In this document: positions 1 to 18,736 of the stretch, piece by piece
Layout: every line of letters begins with the position of its first letter
Numbering within the stretch: the first letter of the stretch is position 1
Assembly: GCA_008694505.1 (NCBI GenBank)
Contig: VZDJ01000346.1
Location: forward strand, 10,341,244-10,405,243
DNA length: 64,000 nucleotides
Reading direction: 5' to 3'
DNA from: Cyanoderma ruficeps
Taxonomy: Eukaryota; Chordata; Aves; Passeriformes; Timaliidae
Notes under the pieces: generated by a model
Database searches by the model: none
What the model was told of the DNA's origin: nothing
What the model saw: only the letters and a program-made list of their open reading frames with translations
Program-made: the position numbers and the translations under genes

Positions 1-171
1 CCTGTGGACTTTTGTATTTTTGTAGGATTCTTCTTCTCCTTTCGAGCATTCTGTGTTGGGGCTTCAGCTTGTAGGATATTCTTGCCTTGTTGAACAGTAA
101 TCCTCAAAAGACCTGTGACTGCAATGCAGTTACTTTGAGAGATGATGGGTCTGAAAGAGAACAGTGGTGAC

Positions 172-475
172 TGTTGATTGCCGAGGCTGGGAGTGTCCCA
201 ACTTCAGGGACAGAAAGATGAGGCCACCAGCAGCAGTTCAAGGGAACAAACTCTTTAATTCAAAAATCTGACTCCATTTATATACATTTGTACAAAGGTC
301 AAGAGATTGGCTACTTCAGGTTGCCACCTCTCTAACCTGGATGGTGGATATTACCATCAATGAATTCTTCTCTCTGAGAAGAAGTATGTAAACATTCTAA
401 AAATACACGTTGTTTAGATGAAGCTGTGCGAGAATTTGCAGCACGAAGACAGAAGGCAGAAAATTCAGGGCAACA
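172..475 (-). mobile_element. Solo LTR, ERVK-like, in the last FZD6 intron
   Basis: A 304-bp element has TGTTG at one end and CAACA at the other. It is flanked by GGTGAC (166-171) and TGTGAC (476-481), a 6-bp target duplication with one mismatch. Read on the minus strand it has a TATA-like stretch (plus 274-284) followed by ATTAAA, so the LTR points left. It aligns along its whole length with the LTR at 30647-30948. No internal retroviral genes are present. The 6-bp duplication suggests an ERVK (class II) element. It ends 177 bp before the FZD6 exon and is antisense to that gene. Confidence 0.8.
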
Positions 476-652
476 TGTGACCATAGTCACCGCTAGGAAA
501 ACACTAGGAAGAGTGTACAGAACTGTGCTGCATTTTGAAAATAATACAGCTGAAGACATATTATGATTTCACTACTCTTTTTTTTTTCCAGTGTAATATA
601 AATTAAACTGTGCTTAAAATTTACTCTGTGTTTTGTTTTTCATTACTTACAG

Positions 653-809
653 AATAACTCCTAAAAATGATTTTAGTGAATCTCCTGCACTACAAAGGAG
701 CTGTTCCCAAATACCTGATATCTCACAGTCACCTTCCATATCACTACTTGTCTACTCAGCTTCAGACACCAGAAGAGAGTTGGATTCAGGAAACAGTTCT
801 AATCCTTGA
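653..809 (+). CDS. FZD6: Frizzled-6, last coding exon (partial gene)
   Basis: This is the terminal coding exon of a Wnt receptor of the Frizzled family. The rest of the gene lies left of the window. An acceptor AG at 651-652 is followed by one base that completes a split codon, then 51 codons and TGA at 807-809. The peptide opens ITPKND and later reads SISLLVYSASDTRREL. From memory, the human FZD6 tail has RISPKSD near the matching exon start and STSLLVHPVSGVRKE near the end, so spacing and key residues agree. This part is the cytoplasmic, Ser-rich, poorly conserved C-terminus and has no membrane segment. Position and strand fit the conserved order FZD6-CTHRC1-SLC25A32-DCAF13. The identification rests on this short similarity plus synteny. 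Confidence 0.75.
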
Positions 810-3800
810 AAGATTGAAAATTTGTATGAATGTTTGCATTGCATAAAACTCACATGAGTTCTTTGTTATACTGGAAATAATGGATATTCTGTGCCTTATT
901 AAAAAACACACATATCCTGCTTTGCACTTAAAAAATGCATGTTTTGTTTTGGGGACAGCTAGCAATAATGTACTGTATTTAATCCTGTCCTGGACTAATG
1001 GAAATTGAAGTTCTGTAGGACATGGCAATAGTGCAGGAAAAAGATGAGAGACAAATATTATTCCTTATATAAAGAACACTTTGTAATGAATTGCATTAAA
1101 ATAATGCTTAGAAAGCACTGTTACTCTCAAGGTATACAATTCCGTCTACTTCTTTGATATTTTCCAGAACTTGTTAATTTTTTCTCTTTTTTACTGTCTC
1201 TTAAACAACACTATCACTTTAATAAGTGATGCACAGATTTCTAAATACTTTCTAAATTATGCATCATGCTGTATCAGTTATAGCACTGGTTTATGGTAGC
1301 TTGTACACTGAATATGAAAGGGAATCTGAAACTTTAGGAGTTTATTTTGTACATAAAAGCGAATTTTGTAAATAAGTGACTGCATAAGGTCAATCTTTAG
1401 AACTACTGTTTTGTATGTATTGTACAAACTTGGGAAAGTTCCCGTGCTTCCCTTAGGGTGTTGCTGAAACCAACAGTCCCCTGGTGCTCAGCCAACATGA
1501 CACAATTCTGAGAAAAGCAGGTAGGACCTTTATCCATAACATGCACTGATATTTGGGTGTGAAGGGTCCTGCTGCAGGGATGGTGCAGCACTGTCTCAGA
1601 AAACTGCCTCTTGGAGCCTGTCCTGGTGTGGTGTTCCGGGGCATGGTGCCCAAGGGAGCACCTCAGGCTCCTGGGCTCGGTGGGCACAGTCTGACTGCAG
1701 CCTTTGGGCGTTTGTCCTCAGCTGTAGCGACAGCTCGTCTCATGCTGTTTCTTTCTGAGTAACTTCATTTTTTTTTTTTAATGCTGTAAAGAAATGTCTT
1801 GCAGATAACTGCTGCAAATAACTGTTGAGTTAGTAATATGCAGGCTTCTTTAACAAACTGTTTACTGAGAAGACAGCCTTAATACTTTTCCTCCAAAGCC
1901 TAATTTTCTACAAAACCTAATTTTCTATTATGCTGCAGCAATATATTTTCTCTAAATCAAAAAGGCCTTAATACATGTAGCCTTTCTTACACTAGGTGAT
2001 TCTCAAGAGCAAGTACTGCTGATGTGGATAACAATTTCATTGTCTGACTTCATTTGAGTCAAGATTCTTTTAAGATCCAATGGGATTTATTACTTGAGAT
2101 AATTTGGTGATAGATTCTGCTGTTTTTTAAACCTAAATGTCAGTGCATTTTGTAAGACTGTCCGGCATCTTGCATTTGACCGCTAGTAAGGGTATTTCTC
2201 AATGTTATGGAATTATGCAGAGAGTTTATTGTGAGTTGGGCAGCATTCATGGTGATGCATTGAACAATGAAAATTGCATGGTACAAAGGACATGTAAATG
2301 CTGGAACAGCTGGAACTACAGTTCTGATAAACCAAAGTTATTTGTTTTATCCATCATGCATTAAAAATGGAATTCCTTTATCTTTATGTTACAGGATCTA
2401 CATTTTAGCATTTGTAATTTATTGCCTTCAATGGGATATGCTCTTTCTTACAGAATTTTCCCATTAAAAGTACACAGAATTCTTGCTACTAAGTGGACAA
2501 TAAGAAAGATATGAAAAACCTCCTGTGAAAAGACACACTAAATACCCTTCATTTTTCTAGTTCTGTTTGTAACCAGGTAACTTTATACACATGTTCAGTA
2601 GTTTTGTTATTACTGTATTTGTTAGAAATAAAATATGCTGTTGTGTAGCAAGAGCTTCTGAGTGGATATTTCTCAGTAAATAGATGTGGCATGTTTGTTG
2701 CTCTACCTACTACTGTAGTATTTTTGCACCTAAAACAAGTATTTTTTAGTAGGGCTGTGTGAGTTAATAAATATTGCAATGTTTTTATTCCTCCTGTGAG
2801 AAACTGAGAACAATGCTGGGAATTGTTCACATGAACACAGACTTATGAAGGAGTGAGGAACTTGAACTAGTTCTTTCATCCTAATGTTTATGGCATTTTT
2901 TCTTTCATGGCTTCTAAAGATCTTTAGATTATGTAGAACGCGTATTTCCGGACTGCACATGCTGCCACCTTCTTAAAATATTGATTTTTAATTTTTTAAT
3001 GTTATTTCCCCTTTTTAGGAAGTTCTGAAAAAAAATGGCTTTTGTGGTAACTGCTCTACAAAAGATAAATGCAAAGTAATTTTGAAGTTACAGCAATACT
3101 GTGGGCTTAAAAATAGATAATTTATCAAAAAAGTGTGAAATACGAAGCAATAATCAAAACATTGGCAGTGAAATGCATCAGTGGTAGATTGAGACTGTAG
3201 CACTTTGTGTGTTCCAGGGCAGCTGTACCAGAAAAAACAGACTCTGAATTCCCAGGGTGATCCTTACAGCCAAAGAGGCTGTGACCTCTCTGGGTGCTTT
3301 AACAGCCAAGTACCCGCGCAGTGAATGGAGATTAGAGTGCTGTTTGAATGATCACATCAGCGATGAGGGGAAAGAAACTGAAAGAAAAGAGGCACAGAGA
3401 TGAGTCAGGGCCTGGAAGACTGACTGCCTTATGGTGAGGGGCCGTGCAGAATCTCATAAACAACTTCTCTAACAAAACGTATTTATTTATTTGCTTTCCT
3501 CTTATCTGAATAAACCATTCATGTTAAAAGGGCTTTTCTGAACCTGTGAGAATAACTTCTGCCTGGGACATCTCCATCAGCTGAAGTTGTTTAATGGAGG
3601 CTGGCAATATTCTGGAAGATGTACTCTAAGTCCAGCTATTTGCATTGATACAGCCATTTCAGTCTTGTTAGGTGCCACTTTTTGCAAGAAGCTAGAATAT
3701 GCGATACTGACAGCTTCTCCAAACCTGGAATTATGTGTGCAGAATACTCTTTCTCTGAGCCAAGATGTCATAAATCACTTTTATGCATTGCACTGAATTT

Positions 3801-5885
3801 TCAGGTTGCATAGAAAATCTTTTAAAGGACAAAATAAATTTGGCACATTAAATAATACTTGATTTGTGAAATAAACAGCACCTGAAATTACCAACATGAT
3901 ATTTTTATGGTACATGTTGTTTATACTGTATCTTACTATTCTATTTTGCTAAATGTGTTTAGTGAAAAATCAGGGTAGATTTTACCTAGAGTGTAAATCT
4001 ATGCACATACTTGAAAAAGTAAGTCTAAGTTTGAAAATATAAACAAAATAATGTTTGTAACATTTAAAAAGTGCTATTACCAGATAAGAAAAAAAATACC
4101 TGCAGTATTTAAAACCTGTTTAAATCCTTCTGGTTTTTTTAAAGTAAAAACCCCAGCAATTCAGCAATGGAGCACTGACAAGCTAAAGTATCACACTATT
4201 TTCTTTGACAACTGTTCATCTGATTTACAGAGAACTGTAGCTCCTTTTTCCTTACAGGATACAGAATATATTTTGTTTAAACAGTCAAATCCAGTTTAAA
4301 TTGAGAAGCAAAACAAACAAAAAATAATAAGCAAAGTTTAACTTCTTTAATAAAAATAAGATTAGTATTAATAAGTTTAGTCTGCAAAACCCTGAAAAAT
4401 GCAGTAGCTGAATAGGATGAGGAATCCTGTTTTACTGTGAAGTTTGACCACCCAGTCTCAACGCACTGTTTTAGAAGGCTGCACATCAAAGGAGAGGTTC
4501 TGCATCTTTCCCTTCACACTGGCCACTTGTTGGATCAGTCTTTGAAGGCATCTGGCTGCTCTCTCCCTGCATTCACAGGTAAAGCTCACTGCCAGTATTA
4601 ACCAGTGGTATTTGCAGTAATTGAGATGGCTGGCACCAAAGGTATTTCAGAGTCTCGTGAGTATAAATGCTATTTCCTGCATGTTACCTTTTTTTTTGCA
4701 CTTGTTCTTTTATGCCTTTGCACTTATCATACTTGTATTTTTTAATGGACTAGAGTTTAATTAAAGCAACTTACACCATGCATTCATGAGCTTTCTGCTT
4801 TGTATACCTACAAGTAGAGCTCAGAATGTATTTTTGATGTATGTCTATGAAATACTCTTTTATTAACTGAATTTTACTTCCTATTAAAAAGCACTTGAGA
4901 TTAAAAGTATAATTAAAAGATTAAAAACATGCCAGGACATTTATATTTGAGGTCTTTGTTATGTTTATTCCTTGCATTTCAACTTGAATCACTGAAACGA
5001 AATGTGAAATAAAAGTTTGCTTTCTTTCAGGTTGTACTAGTTGAAATAAAGTAAAGGGCAATGAGATCTTTAAACAAATAATGATCTACCTTCATTAAAT
5101 GGGTCACAGCTGGTTTCTTACACAGACAGGAGCTGGAGAGGGGAGCAGTTCCTGCTGTTTGGAAGAAGGCACTTTTTGTAGAAGGGCAGTGCTAAACAGG
5201 CACTTGGTACTGGGCAGAGGTGATGTGGAGGGACACTGACCTCCCTCCCAGAGAGTGCACTCAGGTACAGCAGGATAGTCATGAGACAACATCAGCTATT
5301 TTAAGGGGAAAGGTATTTTAGGACTTGTTTTTGCCATACAAGGTGAAGAGAAGCAGCAAGAAGACATTTTATTGCCATTGAGGTTTGTCAGAGAGGTGAA
5401 GGAGGATGATTAGCCACCAAAGGGGTCTTAATAGGAAAAAGGATGTTCCATGTTGGTTGTGTGTGAAGGACTAAAGAGAATGTGTGTCCCAGTTTATCTG
5501 CATGATGTTCTACCTTACCACATGAAACTGGATAACAAGAAATTAATAGTAAATTAGTTATTAGTTGAAGGCTTAAGCTATCTGGGAAGCATTCCCTCCA
5601 GGCCCAATTCTAGTTGTATCATGCCTACTATCCAAGAGTGCAGGTAAGTCTTGAATGACCAAAGATGGAGGCTTTGAGGAAGCTGAAGCAGTTGAGCACT
5701 GGGTTTGAGTCACTGATGTTGCCCACTGGACACAGTCCTATCTGGGACTTGTTCTCCTCCTTCCAGATTCCTCCAGAACATGGCTGTGATCCGGACTTCC
5801 AAGTAAAGAACAAGTGGATGCAGTACAGGGTTAAATAATCTAGACACATGAATCTGGGAAATGTGGAGATGTGGCACTGACAGGT
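810..5885. other. FZD6 3' UTR and start of the FZD6-CTHRC1 intergenic region
   Basis: This AT-rich stretch has no convincing coding sequence. Its first part must hold the FZD6 3' UTR. AATAAA occurs at 2627-2632, 3833-3838, 3869-3874 and 5008-5013, and the sequence alone does not show which is used. I recognise no repeat family here. Confidence 0.5.
2627..2632 (+). promoter_or_regulatory. Candidate FZD6 poly(A) signal
   Basis: A canonical AATAAA lies about 1.8 kb after the FZD6 stop codon. Several later AATAAA hexamers exist, so this choice is tentative. Confidence 0.3.
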
Positions 5886-6497
5886 TGTCCTAGTTTAGGG
5901 CAAATCTGGGAGGAAACCTCCTAAGGGGCACTCCCTCCCCTCTCCCCAACCAGTTTGGGAAAAAGAAACCTCAGAGAGAAGTGGAAAGAACCCTGTTTAT
6001 TAAACAGGCAAAGCACAATAGATCGAACAATACCCGATTATAGGAACTTCGTGCCGCTCTGGAGAGATGACAAGTTTAGAAAAGAAGTCCGTCCTCTACG
6101 TGATTGTTCTGTCTCAATCCTGGTGCTGGGAAATGTTGCTGCGCAGGATGGATCTTGGTGGGTTCCAGATGCAAGCCCCCGTGGCGCTCTCCTGGGTCCT
6201 CAGAGAGACTTTTTAACAGTTTCAAGGAAAGGAAAAAAAACCCAGAAAAAAACAGGAAAGAAAAAGAAAAAAGAACAGGAGGAGAAGGAAAAAGAAGAAA
6301 GTGAAGCGTCTCCTCCTGCTAGCTAGGCTAACTAACTACTGAAAAAAACCCAAAAAACCCTCTCCTGTGCTGAATTCAGCTCTCAAGGCCAGCTGGTGGA
6401 GGACAGTTCCTGAAAACAAACTGCGTGCCTCTCCCCTCCCCCAGCTCCCAAACCCCACCAGACGATTGGGATACAAACATCGTGTCACCCCAGGACA
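5886..6497 (-). mobile_element. Solo LTR, ERVL-like songbird family
   Basis: A 612-bp element starts TGTCCTAG and ends AGGACA, and CAGGT is duplicated exactly at 5881-5885 and 6498-6502. A 5-bp duplication is typical of ERVL. Read on the minus strand it has AATAAA about 110 bp before its end, so it lies in minus orientation. The terminal wording resembles a common songbird LTR that begins TGTCCT. A purine-rich, Lys/Glu-coding run (about 6230-6305) opens a spurious reading frame. No gag, pol or env sequence is present. Confidence 0.85.
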
Positions 6498-9400
6498 CAG
6501 GTGTGGTGTGCCAGTGGGTAGATGAGATGCAAATGTGTTTGGCTGACTGAAGTCAGGACTCACCATGGAAATTAATTTATTTTTCTTAAAATTTTAGTAG
6601 GCAAGATTATCCTGAGAAGGACCACTAGAGATGCTGATAGTTGTGATGAGATTCTCTGTGGAGAGAAATGGAGTCACCAAACCAGCAGGAAAACCCAAGG
6701 AAGCACACACACACAAACAAAACAAAAACAAACAAAACCCCAAAACAAAACAAAAAAAAGAGAGTACTTTGCTTTTTAAATTATTCTTACTTAATATTAC
6801 TTCAACAGCATTTTTAGGGAGGGCACACATCCTGACAGTTCCTCTGCTTGACAATGGGAAATTATGAACTCATAAATAAGATCTTTAATCAACTAAGAGG
6901 TGCTGTAATTACAGCAAAGCGACAAGGATAGAAGCAAGGAAACCACGCTAAGTTATGCCTCACAAAAGTGTAGTTAGATGAGCACCTGCTGTAAAAACAC
7001 AACTTAAAAAAGGGCTCAAAACCGCATTTTTCTTCACAGGAACCTGGTGGGTCTTTTACTATTCTGGCCGAACACATTTTCATCTCCACATGAGCCAGGG
7101 GTTCAGGTTTACAGTTGCACTAGTCAGTTGTTGATGCAAGTCAAATAAGAATCCTATATTAGCACATAAAACAACTTTAATGCAAGAGTTTACCTGTTTC
7201 AGTATCCTCAAGGCTAAAGGATGACCCCACTGAACCACTTGTGGTGAACCTCACTGTGCCTGACCCAGCAGCCCCTGTCCATGCATTGCCCTTTCAGTGA
7301 CAGTGGGTCATCTGTGAGCAGATGCTGAGAGTGCTGCCCTGAGGCTCCACAGCCCTGCTTGTCTCAAGCCGTGTCACCTTTTCACCGAGGTCAGTGTGGG
7401 CATGAGGAGCCAGGTCACAGGAATGCCATAGGTCCACCATTACATCCAAGAAGCAGAGCTGCAGTGATCATGTGTGCTCTCATCTGTCTCTCTTCTGAGT
7501 TTTTTGCAACTGGGCCAAACAGTTTGTTTCTTTGACCAAATTTTGCATCCACAGGCTTCTGTGTATTTTGTGTGTGCCTGTTATGGTGGCTATATGGTTG
7601 CTCTGGTTTCTGTAAGCCACCCTGAAGGGCTACAGAGCCCTGCCTCAGCCCTGCTCATAGTCACTTATCCTGAGGAACTCATTTTCAAAGGGTTTACTGG
7701 ACACAAATAAAATAAAACATTTCAAAGTTCAAGTCTATTCCTTTAATTTCAGGATTATCATGAATTCAAGCTACTACCTTCCTAAATTGGAAGGACGAAC
7801 TCTGACAGTGCATTTGATGAATGGTGTAGAAAAATGCAGATTGTGCCCTTCATTTGAGGAAGCCTTCCTGTCTGAATGGAGCACTGTATTTCACATCCTA
7901 ATAACCATTTATTAGTGCAGGATTTAAGGAAAGTTAGCTTTTCAGTTCCGTATAACCCTTTCTATTCACTGAGGTTTCATGAGGTAGCCAAGTGATTTTT
8001 CTACCACTGACTAATTCCCAGCCACTCTAATGAGCAAATGTTCCTCCTGAGACTCAGCTCTCTCCTTGCATGTGATGATTCACTGGACACCAAGTGAATT
8101 TAATTTTAAACTAGTCTGAAATAATTTTACCATTCTACAAGTCCTTGAACAACCCAATCTAAGTGGACCTGCTTCAACCAGATGTGCTCCAGATGCCTCT
8201 GCAGGCCCAAATGTTTCCGTGACTGCAGCTGGGATCGTGCCAGCTGCTCTTGGGAGCAGACTTGCAGAGGTACAGACCAGACCCCTTCAGGGTCTGGAAT
8301 TTGCAACCAGCAGTGAATGGAAACAGTATGGGCTTTTCATCATAAACTTTCACTGTGGAAAGAAACATCTGGGTGTCCTGAGTTATCCTTTATCAGTGAA
8401 GCAGACAGTTCTCCCAAATGGCTTTATTAAAGTTTATCTCTCTGACTGTGAATAGTGTTTAGTTTAAAATATTCAGTGCCTCCATTATTATTGTAGAAAC
8501 ACAGCTATAAGCAAATGCAACTATAAATCAACTGATGGCTTGGACAGAAAAAAACAGATTTGCCTGGAACCCCAGCAGGCAATGGAAGGAACTGTTTCCA
8601 TACGTTTTTGCTGGTATCTGACCTATGTCCTGGTCTTGACTTGTCAGAGACAATGTTAAAGATTTATCTCCAAAGAAAACATAATTTATATGAGCAATAA
8701 AATGTGGTGATTCTCTCATGTTTTCTATTCTGTAAAATATATATTTCCTATAGTAACATTAAGAACTGCCATGTGCTTATTCAGAAATAAAGAATTAACA
8801 CTTACTTTGGGATATTTTTCCTGCATTCAGAAAATGCTCATAAGAACACAGGAATTCTCTTCTGCAGACAAGCCTCTGAAGGATGAGCACATGCCCCAAA
8901 TTGGATTTTAAGAATCAAATGTTAATATGTGTGCCTGCAAAGCACTGCTGTGGCTGTAATGCTTTTATCATTTTACGTAGAAACTACTGGAAGATTTTTT
9001 TTTTAATTGGTGTATCTGTGCTAGTAAAGCAATAAAATAGAAGGAGAGATGTTTTGGATTTTTTTAATATTACTCATGCTATATGAACCATATATTTAAA
9101 TTAAGAGTTGTTAGAAGGGACTAAGGCCAAAATCTCTTTGATTTTTATGCAGTTCCAATGGCTTTTCTTGTGGAAGAAGTTGGAATCAATTTCTTAAATC
9201 TGTAATAAATTACCCAAGAGCTCTTACTTTAGTTTTCTTCTACAGCAGTACAGACAGCTCTTTGTCTTCTTGATCAGACAGGCAGCCTGCAAAGAGCCAT
9301 TTGAAAAATTCAACAGTTTTCCCTGATCTCAGCCTTTTAGACCAACTTACAACTCACCCTAAAATGTCAGTAATAAGGTGAACAAGATCTAAATGGTGAA

Positions 9401-12019
9401 CTCTGCAGTTAAAAGCACCAAGGACAGATTGGCAAGGATGCTGAGTGTTGTGATGGTGAGCACTGCAGGGCTAACCTTGCGTGGTCTGCCGTTACCTGGG
9501 GGTATAATAACATGCTCCCCAGAGTGATGCAGAAATCAGGCTGCCAACCAAAGTCAAAATCTCCAGACATCCCCAGAACAGGGAAATGTATAATGCAGTA
9601 AGAGTTAAAGGCAGATGAAAAGTCCAGGTCTTGGCACTTACTTTACTGGGCCTCTTTTGTCTCAGGATCCTCAGCCTCAAACTGTCTGTAATATTTAAAC
9701 ATCTAAGTCTGGTGTTTCTGGTTCCCTGCAGTTATTTCACACTGTAAAGACTAAGGACTGAATAAAAACTGAATTGAATAACAAGGATTTACTGCTTGCA
9801 TTCAAACCAGTGTGCTAATAAACAGTATTCATAAACTGGAATAGTTTGGACAGGAAAGGCACCCAGTGACCCCATGGGCAGTCCCTTGAATTTAAATATG
9901 TTATAACTGAGGTGAATGGAAACACATGTGAGTATGGGAACATCCTCCTCTCCAGTCTTGTGTGTCTGGAATTTTGGAATGCTGAGAGGCTATGTGAGGG
10001 GGAAAGCAGCTCAAGCTGCAGCAGAGAGACTGCACTCATGGCATCAGCCTCATCTCTGAGCATCTGTGGTGCAAGATGCATTGACTGTGCCACGGTGGCC
10101 CTGTGTGAGCCTGCCCAGGCTGTGCAGGAGCAGGCTGGCCATCTGGGAGATTTTAGTGACATAAAGTCGTGGATGTAACTACTCATAATATTTGCTGATA
10201 TGTTTCTGAGGCCACATATAAAAGATAAAGCCTATATCATAAGGCAGGATGGATCAAAGGAAGGAATCACTAGTTGGTGTAGTATGGATCATGGTCAGAG
10301 GATGCTCAGGGAAGTTTATTACCACTCCTTTTAGCTACAAAATAATTAAGGCAAAGTAGATTAGTATTTCTGATTCAATTTGAGTATCTCACCAGCATTT
10401 GGCAGTGGTTGGTGCCCTTAGAAGGATTTAAATATATCAGAAGCCCACAGAGCATAAGCTTAGCAGATGGCAAGGCTTGCTTGGGCTGAAAAAGGCTCAG
10501 GAGAATGTTGACATTTCTGTTTTCCAGAAGGAAATGCACACTGCAAGTCAAATGAGTGCTAGGAGCTGCACAATGCACTCATCAGAGCACAAAGGAGATG
10601 TCCCACTGTTGTTTGCTAAGATCTTCTGTTACAGTGCTCCTCAGTTAGTTTCCTCTAGCAAAGCCATTTGGAATTTCAAAGCTTCTAAACCACACTCAAA
10701 TATATAGTGAGCAAACTCAGGTGGGGAAATAACTGTGAATGTCCATGCAAATTTTGTTCTCTAAAATCCTGAGTGATCGTCTTAGGAAGGTGTGCAGTGC
10801 TGCTGCACTGTGCACTTCAGCTGTTGCACCTTGCCTGAGGAAATTAATTCTGTAATGCAGAAATTTGGCACCCTGTGAAGGGACACACCTTAACAACAGT
10901 CTGTGTTGATGCTGAGGATCCTCAGCCCTTGATTAGGACACTTGTGTGAACATGCAGGTGACACAGAAATCAAACATTACCACCCTCATAGTACTGCCAT
11001 CAGCCCAGGCCAGAGGCAGCAGGGTTTGCTGACTGCACTGCACAATTGCTCAATGAAGCCTCTGCCTCTGTGTGTTTGTGGATACTGACTGAGGCTGTCA
11101 CCAAAGCAATTGTTACAATTAAGGATTTACATCATTCTGTAAATTTTCCCAGCTGGTTTAAGGGAACAATTATTATTTACCAGCTTTTTTTTAAGTTGGC
11201 AAGGTGTAACGCTGCCCTTCCTCACAAGGTAGGAGCCCTCACCTCAGCAATGTGGCTGACATCAGTCCAGTTCTCAGGACAGCGTGTGACAGTGTTGATG
11301 ACAGCAGTGTGACTGACCTGTGGTGCAGATCTCACTTCACCTCTGCTGTTCCACCAGCACAGACATGGAAAGGGGAGAAAGGCAGAAGTGGCTTAAAGTG
11401 CAGAGCCACATGAAGGGGTTCAGTCTACACAAAAATGTGGTTCTATGCAGCCCATTTGAATGACTCAACTTCTTGTAGCATTCTTTCCTGCAGGAGAAAT
11501 GTGTGGTTTTGTTAAATACTTCAGAAAAAAAAAAAAGTTGAAGCTTACCTCCCCCTTCTGGAAACTCTACCTTCTACAAATCCCAAGAAGTTTGCTGTAT
11601 ACAGAAGCTACCTCTCAAACATTCGTTATTTCTGTTTTCAATTCTTGAGGACATATCACATCCTTTATTTTACAGTGCTTTCATTTCTAGAATGATGAAA
11701 AGCAAAGTATGATTTTAAATGAAATTAATATGAAATGGTTTACACCGGGTAGCCAAGAACTTTCCTTCTGTTACTAAGTTGACAATGTTCAGCCTGGCAA
11801 TACCAGTTATTTCGAAAAAGTACAAAATCCCCTATTGTTCAGAAGGATTTTGTGTCCTTACCTTGACTTCTGTTAAAATGAAATCTGTGACTGATGCCCA
11901 GCTGATACTTTATCACAGTTTCCCCTCACAGTGCATCAGGATCTCGCTGTGGCGTTAAGCGGTTTCTTGCAGACACAGCTCCTTCATCGGAAAGGAGTCA
12001 CCGGCTGCCGAGCAAACAC
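6498..12019. other. Intergenic DNA upstream of CTHRC1
   Basis: No gene is recognisable on either strand. Reading frames are short and do not resemble known proteins. An A/C-rich simple repeat lies at 6700-6765. Regulatory elements for CTHRC1 could be here but none can be named. Confidence 0.5.
6700..6765. repeat. A/C-rich simple repeat
   Basis: A CA run of about ten bases grades into CAAA/CAAAA units and an A run. It is a low-complexity tract with no coding signal. Confidence 0.7.
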
Positions 12020-12379
12020 CTGAAGACGTGGAAGGGAACTGCCTGGGGCTCCGGGAGAGCCGGGAGGAGTTCCGGGAGGGGCCGGGAATGGCTCCGCATC
12101 GCTACCGCCGCCAGGCTCGGCCGGGGGCTCCGGCGTCGCCCGGGGAAAGCTCGGCGGGGCCGGCCCGAGGGGCGGGAGCCCCCGGCCCCGTGCCAATGGC
12201 TGCGGGGGGACGGCTCTGCCTGGCCGCCTCGCTCGGTTACAGGATGGAAATTCCCGGCCTCCCCGGGGAGGGAGCTGGGGCTGCGCGCTCTGAAAGGCTC
12301 ATTTATCCCCGCGCTGCCGCCCGAGCGGGGGACCCGGGCTCCTGCTGCCGCCGGTCCCGGCGCATCCCCGGCCCGCACG

Positions 12380-18390
<6,011 letters not shown>

Positions 18391-18660
18391 CTTCCCTTCC
18401 TTTTTATAATACCTTTTTTTTTATAATTTTGTACTATTTTTTTTCGGAATTTATTTCAATAGTGTTGGGTGCAAGTACTGGACTGAAAGGCACCAAAGCC
18501 TTGCATCTGTAGCCTTTGTCTTGTTTTGCACATGGCAGAGGCTTTTTGTAATAATCATTTTAGAATACAAATATCAAACCCAAGTCCATTAACATTTTAA
18601 ATTTCTTTTTTGATGTAATATCACCACTGTTTTTAGAATTAACCATAACTTTTTGTATCA

Positions 18661-18666
18661 AATAAA
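18661..18666 (+). promoter_or_regulatory. CTHRC1 poly(A) signal
   Basis: AATAAA lies about 270 bp after the stop codon and 12-15 bp before an A-rich run at 18680. This gives a short 3' UTR. A later AATAAA at 19119-19124 is an alternative. Confidence 0.7.
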
Positions 18667-18677
18667 TAAGACCTTTT

Positions 18678-18736
18678 ACAAAAAAAAAAAAAAACAGGTT
18701 ATTTTNACAAAAAAAAAAAAAAAAACAGGTTATTTT
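18678..18736. repeat. Direct repeat around a single N (assembly join)
   Basis: ACA plus a run of about 15 A and CAGGTTATTTT (18678-18705) recurs as ACA plus a slightly longer A run and CAGGTTATTTT (18707-18736). The copies are separated only by an N at 18706, the only ambiguous base I noticed. Identical contig ends on both sides of an N suggest an unmerged assembly overlap at a homopolymer, not a biological duplication. Confidence 0.85.

Noticed and set aside
5955..6326. 123-codon frame ending in a Lys/Glu-rich tail
   Set aside because: Inside the ERVL-like LTR; the tail is a low-complexity purine run.
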